Of a DNA stretch of 64,000 nt, positions 24,870 to 33,665 are shown piece by piece. Both the position numbers and the translations under genes were made by a program. The notes under the pieces were generated by a model that was not told the DNA's origin, did no database searches, and saw only the letters and a list, made by a program, of their open reading frames with translations. The stretch is from Armatimonadota bacterium (GTDB lineage: Bacteria; Armatimonadota; Fimbriimonadia; Fimbriimonadales; Fimbriimonadaceae): assembly GCA_027451905.1 (NCBI GenBank), contig DAIDHV010000003.1:1-64000 (forward strand), in the 5' to 3' direction. The first letter of the stretch is position 1, and every line of letters starts with the position of its first letter.

Positions 24870-26366
24870 ATGAACTCACCGGAATTCAAGCTCCTTGATA
24901 CGATGTCGGGAGAAGTGAAACCTCTTGAAACTTTGGAGCCGAACCACTTAAAGTTCTATTCTTGTGGGCCCACCGTATACAACTACGCTCATATTGGCAA
25001 TTTCAGAACGTTTCTTACTGCCGATTTAATTGTTCGCACCGCAGAAGCGATTGGATGGAAAGTTTCCTATGTTAGCAACATCACCGACGTTGGGCACTTA
25101 ACCGAAGACAGTTTTGTCGATTCTCAGGGCGAAGACAAGATGGCCCGCGCCTTGGCCAGTAAAGAAGGCGAGCACTTTCATAATGTTTGGGAACTTGCCG
25201 AATTTTACGAACGAGCCTTTATTGAAGATTGGCAGAGGCTAAACCTGAGGGAGCCCTATGTTCGCCCAAAGGCAACTCAGCACATGAGAGAGCAAATCTT
25301 GGCCGCAAACCAATTGGTCAGTCAAAAAAATGCCTATGAAACGCCGTCTGGAGTCTATTTTGATGTCGAATCATTCGAGAGTTACGGCAAGCTCAGCGGC
25401 AATACTCAGGACAAACTCAGAGAAGCGGTTCGCGAAGTTGTGCTGGATGAAAACAAGCATAAACAAGCTGATTTTGCCCTTTGGAAAAAAGACGATCAGC
25501 ATCTGATGCAGTGGTATTCGCCCTATGGCTGGGGATTTCCCGGCTGGCACCTGGAGTGCTCGGTGATGGCAAGGGCGTACCTTGGCGACACGATTGACCT
25601 CCATGGCGGAGGTGAAGACCTGATTTTTCCCCATCACGAGTGTGAAATCGCGCAAAGTGAAAGTCTGACTGGCAAGCCCTTTTGCAGCCACTGGGTTCAC
25701 ACCCGCTTTTTACTGGTTAATGGCGAAAAAATGTCTAAATCTTTGGGCAACTACTATACAGTGAGAGATCTGCTTGCCAAAGGCGTTGATCCGCTTGCAA
25801 TCCGGTACGCGCTGATGGGCGGGGTCTTTAATAAGCAATACAACTTCACCGATCAGGGCCTTAGAGACGCGGGAAGGATCATCGAAAGGTTTGCGGAAGC
25901 GGATCGAGCCGCCGACGTTGCCTCTGGAGCCGATGACAGCTCTTCAGCCAGTCTTAAGGAAGAGTTGGAGGTTCTTTACCAAGAGTGCCTAGAAGCCATG
26001 CTCAATAACCTGAATACCTCGGTTGCGTTAGCCAAGGCGCTGGAGGGTCAGCGCATCATCCTTCGGCAAGGAGGCAAGCTCAATGCCAAGAGCGGAGCCA
26101 TTGCCAAAGAGTTTCTCAACAAAATCAACCAGCTGCTTGGAATTGTGCGGCCAGAATACAGCCTAGAGATCAGCACCTCCCAAAGTCAAGCGGAAACTGA
26201 CTTAGATTCCGCGCTTATTGAAAGGCTAATTGAAGACCGAAAGTCTGCGAAAAAGAATAAGGACTTTACCCTTGCCGATTCCATTAGAAAACAGATTGAA
26301 GATATGGGAGTCGAAGTTCAAGATACTCCAACGGGAACCATTTGGAAAGTAAAATCAGGCATTTAG
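24870..26366 (+). CDS. cysS: Cysteinyl-tRNA synthetase
   Basis: 498-aa class I synthetase. It shows [18 protein letters not shown] with the HIGH-like motif HIGN, the KMSKS loop EKMSKSLGN, zinc ligands in SCGPT, LECSVMA and [10 protein letters not shown], and the typical C-terminal [23 protein letters not shown]. It charges tRNA-Cys in the cytosol. Length is normal. It is monocistronic and transcribed toward lexA. Confidence 0.98.
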   Translation: MNSPEFKLLDTMSGEVKPLETLEPNHLKFYSCGPTVYNYAHIGNFRTFLTADLIVRTAEAIGWKVSYVSNITDVGHLTEDSFVDSQGEDKMARALASKEGEHFHNVWELAEFYERAFIEDWQRLNLREPYVRPKATQHMREQILAANQLVSQKNAYETPSGVYFDVESFESYGKLSGNTQDKLREAVREVVLDENKHKQADFALWKKDDQHLMQWYSPYGWGFPGWHLECSVMARAYLGDTIDLHGGGEDLIFPHHECEIAQSESLTGKPFCSHWVHTRFLLVNGEKMSKSLGNYYTVRDLLAKGVDPLAIRYALMGGVFNKQYNFTDQGLRDAGRIIERFAEADRAADVASGADDSSSASLKEELEVLYQECLEAMLNNLNTSVALAKALEGQRIILRQGGKLNAKSGAIAKEFLNKINQLLGIVRPEYSLEISTSQSQAETDLDSALIERLIEDRKSAKKNKDFTLADSIRKQIEDMGVEVQDTPTGTIWKVKSGI

Positions 26367-26466
26367 GCATAGCCACAATGAACGGATTGGAAGTACCAAG
26401 ACGGTAGTCAACCGAAGCAGGATTGCACTTCACCAAAACCCACGGCGTAGTTTCGGCGGAGTGAAT

Positions 26467-27096
26467 TTAGAAACTATATCCTTCGTAGTCCCGAAGAAGG
26501 CCGATGACCTTACCAATGACGTACGAATCTTCGGAGTTGACCGGAATCGGCTGATAGGCATCATTGGCGGGCAAGAGGGTTACCGAATTGCCAACTTTCT
26601 GGAATGTTTTGACGGTGGCTTCCCCATCAATGCTAAACGCAACAATGTCTCCGTTGTTGGCCTCATGCTGCTCTCGGACAACCACCAAATCTCGAGGCAA
26701 AATACCCTTGTTAATCATAGAATCACCATAGATTCTAAGCAAATAGGTCGTTTGATTTGGCTTAACCATATCAATCGGGACTGGCAAATGGCCCTCTATA
26801 TTCTCTTCGGCAAGGATAGGAGTACCGGCCGCGATTGTACCGACGATGGGAACCATCGCATAGCGGCCCGAGTACTGAAAAGCGGGGTGAATAATCTTAA
26901 TTGAGCGAGGCGTGTTAGTGCGAGCTATATAGTTTTTGCGCTGCAATGCATCGAGGTGAACCGTGACCCCTCGCAAAGAAGATATGTTGAAGTTGGTGCC
27001 AATCTCTCTGATCGAAGGCGGGTATCCGTTCTCTGCAACATACTCCACCAGGTACCTTAAGATTTCTTCTTGCTTCTTAGTTAGATTTCTTGCCAC
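26467..27096 (-). CDS. lexA: LexA repressor
   Basis: 209 aa. The N-terminal winged helix (KKQEEILRYLVEYVAENGYPPSIREIG) binds SOS operators. The C-terminal S24 domain has the Ala90-Gly91 self-cleavage site (TIAAGTPI), Ser126 in GDSMINKG and Lys163 in GEATVKTFQ. It is cleaved when RecA filaments form and then releases DNA-repair genes. I saw no clear LexA box in the 117 bp before it. Confidence 0.95.
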   Translation of the reverse strand: MARNLTKKQEEILRYLVEYVAENGYPPSIREIGTNFNISSLRGVTVHLDALQRKNYIARTNTPRSIKIIHPAFQYSGRYAMVPIVGTIAAGTPILAEENIEGHLPVPIDMVKPNQTTYLLRIYGDSMINKGILPRDLVVVREQHEANNGDIVAFSIDGEATVKTFQKVGNSVTLLPANDAYQPIPVNSEDSYVIGKVIGLLRDYEGYSF

Positions 27097-27213
27097 AACT
27101 TTCTACCAGTATAACCCTAGTGACGTTTATTTGTCTACTATTGAAGCGAGCGCGGGATAAATCTTGCCATTTTAAGTTCAGACATGCCATAATTTGCAAG
27201 TCTAGAAGGTCTT

Positions 27214-29085
27214 TTGGTGTCAATTCGTACATTTAATAAGTTTGTGAATGGCTCTGGCTGCGTCATTGTCATTTCAGTCGGTCTCGCTTTATTGTTCCTG
27301 CTTCAGTTTGCAGGCAAAGGACTCTTCGGAGGAAGTCAGTCTAAGCAATCAGGGCCCGCACCTCAGCCAATTGTGGATGTTTATGGCACGACAATCACCG
27401 ATAAAATGCTTCAAGACAAGTTTAATGCTCTTTTATCGGCAACGATTCAAAGAGGAAGCTCACCAACCCCCCCTCCCAGCAGTTATGCGGCTTTCTACTA
27501 CGAAACCTTCACTGGCATCATAACTCCCGCCCTTGCCCTGCAAGAGGCCAAAGCCCACAACCTGAAAATAACCGATCAAGACTTGATTGATGCCGCCAAT
27601 ACGGCTACTCAGGACCAAATTATGCAGGCTGAACTTCAGCTATTGCAGTCAGGGCAGATTAAGGGCAGCCCAAGTCAGGCAGCTATCGCCGCCGCCTTTA
27701 CCAAAGCTACCGGCCTCAGCCCAGATCAGATCATCGCGAAAACCACACAAAACGCCAAAAAAGCGGTTGCAGACCCCAGCCAAAGAACCCAGCTTGAACT
27801 CAGTTTTGCAGACACCATCGTCCCCAGTAAGCTTGCCGCCCAGATGACACCCACCGTGGCTCAGCTCAAGGCGACTTACGTGAATATGACTGCCCAACGT
27901 GTTTTTCTGACTGGTCCAGACGCAGCGCAAACAGCAGCCACCGTTGAACAAAAGGCCAAGAGTGGAACCGCATTTGGAGATCTCATCACCCAGTATTCCA
28001 AAGACACGTCCAATACCAAGCAGAAGCCGTCCGCCGTTATTTTAAGCCTGGGGCAGTCCGACCTCTCCATTCCGCCTCTCAATGTTCTTGCCGGCCTTAA
28101 GCCGGGAGCAATCAGCGATCCAATTGACGTCCCCGGTGGAGTTGCCATCTATAAAGTGCTTACGATCACTCCCGCTTTGCCGAAAGATTTTGCTAAAAAC
28201 CAAGCGACTTTGTTAGCAACCTACAGCAAAAATCTGGCTCAAGCCCAGTACAATGCCGATATCGCGAAGCTGCAATCGAGTTCTCAGGTGGATTGGAAGA
28301 GCACTCGGTGGAAGGCTCTTTATGACGTTGGCGCGGCCGTCGCCAGCCAGAACCCAACCAAACCGAATTGGACCAGTTTGGTTAAGGAAGCCCAAGATGC
28401 CCAAAACGGACCTTTAGCAAAAAATCACATTATCGGAGAGAACAAGGCGGGGGCCATCGCCCTGTATGTGTCCCTTCACTATGCCTATTTGGGCGCCACT
28501 GCAGACGCAAAGAAGTCTCTTGCCACTGAACTTGTTCAAGCCGCCAGCGCCGTGAAATCGTATGTCCCTGGCGGTGATCCAGATTTAGTGATTGCCCAGA
28601 CTTTAACCGATCAAGGAATGAAGTCGGGGATCGGGCAGGCCCTGATTTCTTCCGCCAACAATAATCAAGACCTAACTCAAGAAGGGCAATCCATTTACGA
28701 AACCACCCAATCTTTGGCCCAGCAAGACCTCAAGAAGGGTCTCATCACTCAAGATGACTTCAATCAAGTACAAAGCGCTCTCAAGACCTATCGTCAGTCT
28801 CGAGCCGATGAGCTGAAGCAACAGGAAGAAGCCCAACAGGAAAAAGCGGCAGCCGCTGCCGAAACCGCCAAGGAAAAAGCACAGTATGATGCGGCCCAAA
28901 AGAACGCAGGTGCCAAAGGTCAAACCGCGCCGACAACCGGTCCTGCAGCTCCCGGAGCTTCCAATTCTGCCCCAGGACCAAACCCTCCCGCTTCCGGCGG
29001 CCAGGTTCCGTTTGGCACGCCTCTTGCGCCCCAGTCTGGATCAACAAGTGGAAAGAGCCAGTCAAAGCCGGCTGGTAAAGGATAA
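27214..29085 (+). CDS. SurA/PpiC-type peptidyl-prolyl isomerase, membrane-anchored
   Basis: 623 aa starting with TTG at 27214 (AGAAGGT upstream; a GTG follows at 27217). A membrane segment at about 16-37 (CVIVISVGLALLFLLQF) anchors it facing outward. SurA-N-like helices with many Gln/Ala (about 60-210) precede a PpiC-like rotamase domain at about 225-320 (FGDLITQYSKD, LKPGAISDPI). A helical region and a Lys/Glu/Ala coiled stretch lead to a Pro/Gly/Ser-rich tail. It is a likely extracytoplasmic folding factor. It may be cotranscribed with rsmI, which starts 8 bp after its stop. Confidence 0.85.
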   Translation: MVSIRTFNKFVNGSGCVIVISVGLALLFLLQFAGKGLFGGSQSKQSGPAPQPIVDVYGTTITDKMLQDKFNALLSATIQRGSSPTPPPSSYAAFYYETFTGIITPALALQEAKAHNLKITDQDLIDAANTATQDQIMQAELQLLQSGQIKGSPSQAAIAAAFTKATGLSPDQIIAKTTQNAKKAVADPSQRTQLELSFADTIVPSKLAAQMTPTVAQLKATYVNMTAQRVFLTGPDAAQTAATVEQKAKSGTAFGDLITQYSKDTSNTKQKPSAVILSLGQSDLSIPPLNVLAGLKPGAISDPIDVPGGVAIYKVLTITPALPKDFAKNQATLLATYSKNLAQAQYNADIAKLQSSSQVDWKSTRWKALYDVGAAVASQNPTKPNWTSLVKEAQDAQNGPLAKNHIIGENKAGAIALYVSLHYAYLGATADAKKSLATELVQAASAVKSYVPGGDPDLVIAQTLTDQGMKSGIGQALISSANNNQDLTQEGQSIYETTQSLAQQDLKKGLITQDDFNQVQSALKTYRQSRADELKQQEEAQQEKAAAAAETAKEKAQYDAAQKNAGAKGQTAPTTGPAAPGASNSAPGPNPPASGGQVPFGTPLAPQSGSTSGKSQSKPAGKG

Positions 29086-29093
29086 AGACATCT

Positions 29094-29861
29094 TTGGTTG
29101 AAGAATCGGACCAAGGCAAGCTTTTTGTTGTTGCCACTCCGATTGGCAACCTCGATGATTTGTCTCCTCGCGCCAAGCAAGCCCTTTCCGAAGCCGAAGG
29201 ATGGCTGGTGGAAGACACCCGTGTCAGTGGGAAGCTAGCCACTCATCTTGGTCTTAAAAAGCCCATGAGGCTGCTGACTGATGTCACGCCGGAATCAGCA
29301 GTAGAAAAGTACGCGAAAGAACTAGAATCCGGCAAAAAATTTGCGGTGCTTACCGATGGAGGCGCGCCGTGCATCAGTGATCCAGGTTCTAGATTGGTAG
29401 ATTTAAGCGCCCAAACAGGTGTCTGCATCGAAGTGATTCCCGGCCCGAGCGCGGTGATTACTGCCTTGATGGCAAGCGGATTCTATGGCCAAAGGTTTGT
29501 ATTTTTGGGGTTCTTGGGGCGAAAACCCGGCTCAATCAGATCAGAACTGGCTCCGTTCTTAGACAGTCCTCTCACTTTAGTTCTCTTTGAAAGCATTCTG
29601 AGGATGGAAACTCTACTCAACACAGCTCTGGAAGCACTTGGTGAAAGACGGTACGCCTTATGCCGCGAGCTCACCAAGAGCCATGAACAAATCTATTACG
29701 GCAAACTTGGCGAAATCCCCTCTGAAAATGAATTTATGAGGAAGGGCGAACTCACGATCGTCATTGAAGGGCGCCGATCAGCAAGCAGACAGGCAGACAG
29801 GCCCCCTATGCGATCTTCCAGCCGGACACAACGGAAACATTCGCCCGCAAAGAAGCGATAA
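29094..29861 (+). CDS. rsmI: 16S rRNA (cytidine1402-2'-O)-methyltransferase RsmI
   Basis: 255 aa, TTG start at 29094. The SAM-dependent tetrapyrrole-methylase fold shows the RsmI hallmarks VATPIGNLDDLSPRA, EDTRVSGKL, LTDGGAPCISDPGSRLV and GPSAVITAL. It methylates the ribosomal decoding centre. The C-terminal 35 residues are basic and Ser/Arg-rich, and their coding region overlaps the convergent osmC gene by 56 bp. Confidence 0.95.
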   Translation: MVEESDQGKLFVVATPIGNLDDLSPRAKQALSEAEGWLVEDTRVSGKLATHLGLKKPMRLLTDVTPESAVEKYAKELESGKKFAVLTDGGAPCISDPGSRLVDLSAQTGVCIEVIPGPSAVITALMASGFYGQRFVFLGFLGRKPGSIRSELAPFLDSPLTLVLFESILRMETLLNTALEALGERRYALCRELTKSHEQIYYGKLGEIPSENEFMRKGELTIVIEGRRSASRQADRPPMRSSSRTQRKHSPAKKR

Positions 29862-30219
29862 CCGAACAGTATTTTTCGTCGCTAAGCTGCACCGCGCGCT
29901 CAACTGCAGCCGGATCAAGATCTTCTCCGGCCAAGACATGGGTCAACCGCAGGCCCGTAATGGGGCGAGGATAATCGCCTTCTTCTTGCCGATCATAGTC
30001 AATTGTGATGTGATAGGAAGTGACGACTTGACGCTTTTTTTGGAGGATTGATATGACATCCATTGCCGAGCATGCCGCCGCCGAGCAAACCAGCGCCTCG
30101 ATTGGGGAAGGTCCCAGTCCCTCTCCGCCATGGTCTCGGCTTGCATCCATCACAAAGGAAGACCCATTCTTTGAGTGGCCTTCAAACGCCAAGTTTCCTT
30201 TCCAGGTTACGGAATTCAT
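29806..30219 (-). CDS. OsmC-family protein
   Basis: 137 aa of the OsmC/Ohr fold. It has a cysteine in a helix (EALVCSAAACSAMDV) and a second in the C-terminal region (SDEKYCSVIASL), the pair that forms the peroxidatic site in OsmC/Ohr. The N-terminal TWKGNLAFEGHSKNG and GGEGLGPSPIE are typical of the YhfA/OsmC subgroup. A role in organic peroxide or sulfur chemistry is likely but unproven. Its 3' end overlaps rsmI tail-to-tail. Confidence 0.88.
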   Translation of the reverse strand: MNSVTWKGNLAFEGHSKNGSSFVMDASRDHGGEGLGPSPIEALVCSAAACSAMDVISILQKKRQVVTSYHITIDYDRQEEGDYPRPITGLRLTHVLAGEDLDPAAVERAVQLSDEKYCSVIASLRANVSVVSGWKIA

Positions 30220-30365
30220 AACCGTAGAGTACTCGGCTTTAGGCTAAGGCTAAGCGTCGGCAGATCAAGTTCTCACAGCCAAAATCAGATGGAATTTCTA
30301 ACCAGAATTCACCCCTGCCTGGTTTTGTCTGGCTAGAATCAAGCTAAATCTTGTAAATTTATCAA

Positions 30366-32357
30366 ATGGTTTTCTTTACCGTTGCTTCCTACGCCATGCC
30401 CACGAGCTGGCGCCCACTCATCCCTGGAAAACCAACCTTTACCCATTCTGCCCAAACCTATACCGTTCAAAATAACGCGCTGCAAGCAACTTATAGACAA
30501 GGTCATGGTGGCGGGCTTGACATACTTGGCTTTAAAGACCTTTATACAGGCCAAGACTTGGCGATCAACGCCCCCGTATTTACTCTGACCCTGGCCGATG
30601 GAACAACTCTAAGCTCTGCCCAAATGGTACTTAGCCAACCCCCCACCTCTTACAAGGTTCGAGGCAACCGCCGCGCGCTTAAAAAAGCCCACCAAAAGGA
30701 TGGTCAAGGGCTCCAGTGTCAGTTCACAAACGCACAATATGGGCTGACAATTTCGCTGAAAGCCTTTGTGCGGACCAATGAAGACTACATCCGAGAAGTC
30801 CTCACTTTTTCCACAAGCCGCCAATCGGTTCCGATTAGCGAAATCAACTTTGGGGGCTTTACCGATAGCTCCGCCAAAGTTGTAGGAACAACCTTAGGTA
30901 GCCCGATCGTGGATCATGACGTCTTTTGGGGGGTCGAACATCCTATGTCGGTCCAGGCCGTCGATCCAAATGGGGTTGTTGAAGCGGCAATGCTGCGCAA
31001 ACTGCCGATTGCCGCCAATTCAAGCGTGACGTACTCGTTTGTTCTTGGAGCCGCCCCCAAAACCCAGTTGAGGAGATGCTTTGCAAACTATGTAGAAGAA
31101 GAGCGAGCCAGACCCTACAAGCCGTTTCTTCACTACAACTCTTGGTACGACTTAGGCTATTTCAATACCTATACCGCTGACCAATGCGTCAACCGAATCA
31201 ACACGTTCGGACAAGAGCTGGTTGCCAAACGCCACGTTAAGCTCAGTTCGTTTCTGTTTGATGATGGTTGGGATAATCACCACTCGGTTTGGAAATTTGG
31301 CAAAGGCTTTCCCGATGGGTTTACTCCCTTGACTAAGGCGGCAGAAAAGTACGGTGCCAACCCCGGCGTTTGGCTGTCTCCTTGGGGTGGATACGGGCCA
31401 CCACGCGAGAAGCGATTGGCCTTTGGCAAAACTCAAGGAATGGAGGAAGACAGCCAAGGCTATGCCCTTTCGGGACCAAAATACTTCAAACGGTTTCTCT
31501 TTGTGACTAGTCGGTTTGTCAACAAGTACAAGGTGAACCAGTTTAAGTTTGATGGAACTGGCAGCCCCGACAAAAAGTATCCCGGCAGCCAATTCGACAG
31601 CGATTTTGATGCCGCGATTACCTTAATCAAGGACCTGAGAAAAGACAATCGCAATCTTTTCATTAACCTCACCACCGGAACTTGGCCGTCTCCATTTTGG
31701 CTGAAGTATGCCGATTCTACTTGGCGCGGTGGAGAAGATCATGCCTTTGCCGGAGTTGGTACCAACCGAGAGCAATGGATGACGTATCGAGATGGCGACA
31801 CCTATCACGGAGTTGTTGAGCGAGGGCCCCTTTATCCCATCAACTCTCTGATGCTTCACGGCATCATCTATGCACGGTACACCAACCGGCTGCATGATGA
31901 TCCCGGTAATGACTTCCGCAAAGATGTTCGCACGTACTTTGCCAATGGGACTCAGCTTCAAGAGATGTACATCACTCCTAAGCTTTTGACCACCCAAAAC
32001 TGGAATGACCTTGCCGAATCGGCAAAATGGTCTTATCGGAACCAAAAAATCCTTAGGGATAATCATTGGGTTGGTGGCGATCCCTTAAAGCTAGAAGTGT
32101 ACGGCTGGGCAGCATGGTCTTCGTCGAAGTCCATCCTCTCTTTGCGGAATCCCAGCAATCACCCTCAGGCATTTTCCGTTGACATTGCCAAACTTCTTGA
32201 ACTTCCTCCCGGAGATGTCAAGTCGTTTACAGTGACGGCTGCCTATAAAGACGAAACTGGTTTTCCTCACCGGTTTGAAGTGGGGACTTCCAAAGTGATT
32301 ACCCTTCAGCCATTCCAAATCTTAGTTATGGAATTGCATCCCGAGACTCAACCATGA
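30366..32357 (+). CDS. Clan GH-D-like glycoside hydrolase (alpha-galactosidase-type barrel)
   Basis: 663 aa. An N-terminal beta-sandwich (about 25-235) precedes a (beta/alpha)8 barrel with HYNSWYDLG, FLFDDGWDNHHSVWKF, GVWLSPWGGYG and NQFKFDGTGS; the Asp residues in FDDGWD and FKFDGTG sit where GH27/GH36 enzymes carry substrate contacts and the nucleophile. A C-terminal beta domain follows. Proteins of this type are often poorly named in databases. Alpha-galactosidase or alpha-N-acetylgalactosaminidase activity is possible. The next gene overlaps it by 4 bases, suggesting one transcript. Confidence 0.72.
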   Translation: MVFFTVASYAMPTSWRPLIPGKPTFTHSAQTYTVQNNALQATYRQGHGGGLDILGFKDLYTGQDLAINAPVFTLTLADGTTLSSAQMVLSQPPTSYKVRGNRRALKKAHQKDGQGLQCQFTNAQYGLTISLKAFVRTNEDYIREVLTFSTSRQSVPISEINFGGFTDSSAKVVGTTLGSPIVDHDVFWGVEHPMSVQAVDPNGVVEAAMLRKLPIAANSSVTYSFVLGAAPKTQLRRCFANYVEEERARPYKPFLHYNSWYDLGYFNTYTADQCVNRINTFGQELVAKRHVKLSSFLFDDGWDNHHSVWKFGKGFPDGFTPLTKAAEKYGANPGVWLSPWGGYGPPREKRLAFGKTQGMEEDSQGYALSGPKYFKRFLFVTSRFVNKYKVNQFKFDGTGSPDKKYPGSQFDSDFDAAITLIKDLRKDNRNLFINLTTGTWPSPFWLKYADSTWRGGEDHAFAGVGTNREQWMTYRDGDTYHGVVERGPLYPINSLMLHGIIYARYTNRLHDDPGNDFRKDVRTYFANGTQLQEMYITPKLLTTQNWNDLAESAKWSYRNQKILRDNHWVGGDPLKLEVYGWAAWSSSKSILSLRNPSNHPQAFSVDIAKLLELPPGDVKSFTVTAAYKDETGFPHRFEVGTSKVITLQPFQILVMELHPETQP

Positions 32358-33280
32358 TCGTCATTTCATGTCTGGTCGCCGCCCACTTCATGGGTCGGCG
32401 ACCCTTAAACTTCTCTAACCAAGATCACCTTATCAATGTGCTTGGCGGCCAAATTGGCAACCAGATCCCCGATGAAATTGCCGATGCCGGCGGCGCAAAC
32501 GGCATCAGGGTCATTCGTTACAGTCAGCTTCAGAAGCCCGGATTCCACTTTCTGCCTGCTTCACAATCGGTGATTGTGCTTCACGCCCCTGCTGAAACCC
32601 AATGGTCCAAATCTAGAAATCAGTATGTGCCTCAGCTTGAGGCTCTGATTAAGCAGATGATGACCCAATCCCAGAGCCAATCTTTACTTCTTATCATCCC
32701 TCCAAGAAGAATGGATATGAGCCGATCTTGGTATCAAGATCAATATCTGCCGCTGACCCATCAAGCGGCAAGAGAGACGGGGGCGAAGATCATGCAAGCC
32801 AGCTCAAGCTCAACAAAGCTTCGAGTGCAGATTGATGATCGGTTTACCAATTGGAAGCACTATCTGCACGGCTGGAAAGTGGTGGGATATGACAGCTACG
32901 AAAAAGGAGAAGGAAACCCAAAATATGCGATTGATGGAGACCCTGATACCTATTGGCACACCCAATATTCCCCCACCGCAACCCCTTATCCTCATTTCAT
33001 CGAAGTGGATACCGGTTCCGTGCAACAATTTCTAGGATTCCGGTACTTGCCTCGGCAAGACGGCGGCGTCAATGGAGATGTAGCCCTTTTTAACTTAGAG
33101 ATTAGCCCAGACGGAACCCATTGGACAACGGTGCTGCAGAATCAACCGGTCAAAGGAAGTCTGGAATCGGTTTTTGCGTTTCCCAAGCCGATCTATGCTC
33201 GCTACTATAAGTTTGTGGCCCTTAAAGAGCAAAATAAGGGACCGTGGGCGTCTGCTGCAGAACTCGATATGATCCCCTAA
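32354..33280 (+). CDS. Discoidin (F5/8 type C) domain protein, probable carbohydrate binding
   Basis: 308 aa. The C-terminal half (about 175-308) is an F5/8 C/CBM32-like beta-sandwich: YAIDGDPDTYWHTQYSP, YPHFIEVDTG, LEISPDGTHW, ARYYKFVAL. The N-terminal half alternates beta/alpha (SVIVLHAPAE, LLLIIPPRR) and may be a degenerate hydrolase or esterase-like fold. The start overlaps the upstream glycoside hydrolase (ATGA), so it likely helps that enzyme reach its substrate. The signal sequence is short and uncertain. Confidence 0.75.
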   Translation: MIVISCLVAAHFMGRRPLNFSNQDHLINVLGGQIGNQIPDEIADAGGANGIRVIRYSQLQKPGFHFLPASQSVIVLHAPAETQWSKSRNQYVPQLEALIKQMMTQSQSQSLLLIIPPRRMDMSRSWYQDQYLPLTHQAARETGAKIMQASSSSTKLRVQIDDRFTNWKHYLHGWKVVGYDSYEKGEGNPKYAIDGDPDTYWHTQYSPTATPYPHFIEVDTGSVQQFLGFRYLPRQDGGVNGDVALFNLEISPDGTHWTTVLQNQPVKGSLESVFAFPKPIYARYYKFVALKEQNKGPWASAAELDMIP

Positions 33281-33350
33281 GTTATAAATTAGGGAGGCAA
33301 ACCGATGGGCCTGCCTCTCTTCTGACGCCTCGCTTGGGGAATCGACTGCT

Positions 33351-33662
33351 TTAGCTGTGATGGGCGCCAATACATTCCAGCAAAAAGAGGATGTTTGGGT
33401 TGGCAATGGAATACAGCATCGTAGTGCCATTCCTTTCGCACTTCAAGATGCCTTGGTCCTTCAAGATGCGTAAATGCTGGCTAACAATGGCCTGAGGCTG
33501 TTGACACGCTTCCACGATTTTCATAACCGATTGAGGCTCAGCATTATGGTTTAGGAAGTCCAATATCCTCAGCCTCGTCGGATGGGCGGCAACCCGTATC
33601 ACGGGAGCGATCTTTTCTAACAGTTCCAGAGATATGAGCTCTTTTGTTATGCTACAAGCCAT
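33351..33662 (-). CDS. ArsR-family transcription regulator
   Basis: 103-aa winged helix: RVAAHPTRLRILDFLN, then the recognition helix QPQAIVSQHLRILKDQGIL and the wing CERNGTTMLYSI. The metal-binding cysteine motif of ArsR/SmtB sensors is not seen; a Cys at 3 and one in the VEACQQ helix are the nearest, so the inducer could be a metal or not. It is the third gene of the efflux operon, 3 bp after the RND gene, and probably represses it through the palindrome at 38450-38471. Confidence 0.9.
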   Translation of the reverse strand: MACSITKELISLELLEKIAPVIRVAAHPTRLRILDFLNHNAEPQSVMKIVEACQQPQAIVSQHLRILKDQGILKCERNGTTMLYSIANPNILFLLECIGAHHS

Positions 33663-33665
33663 TGG

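Noticed and set aside
26461-26904. Plus-strand 147-codon frame
   Set aside because: Fully antisense to lexA, whose domains and catalytic residues are intact.
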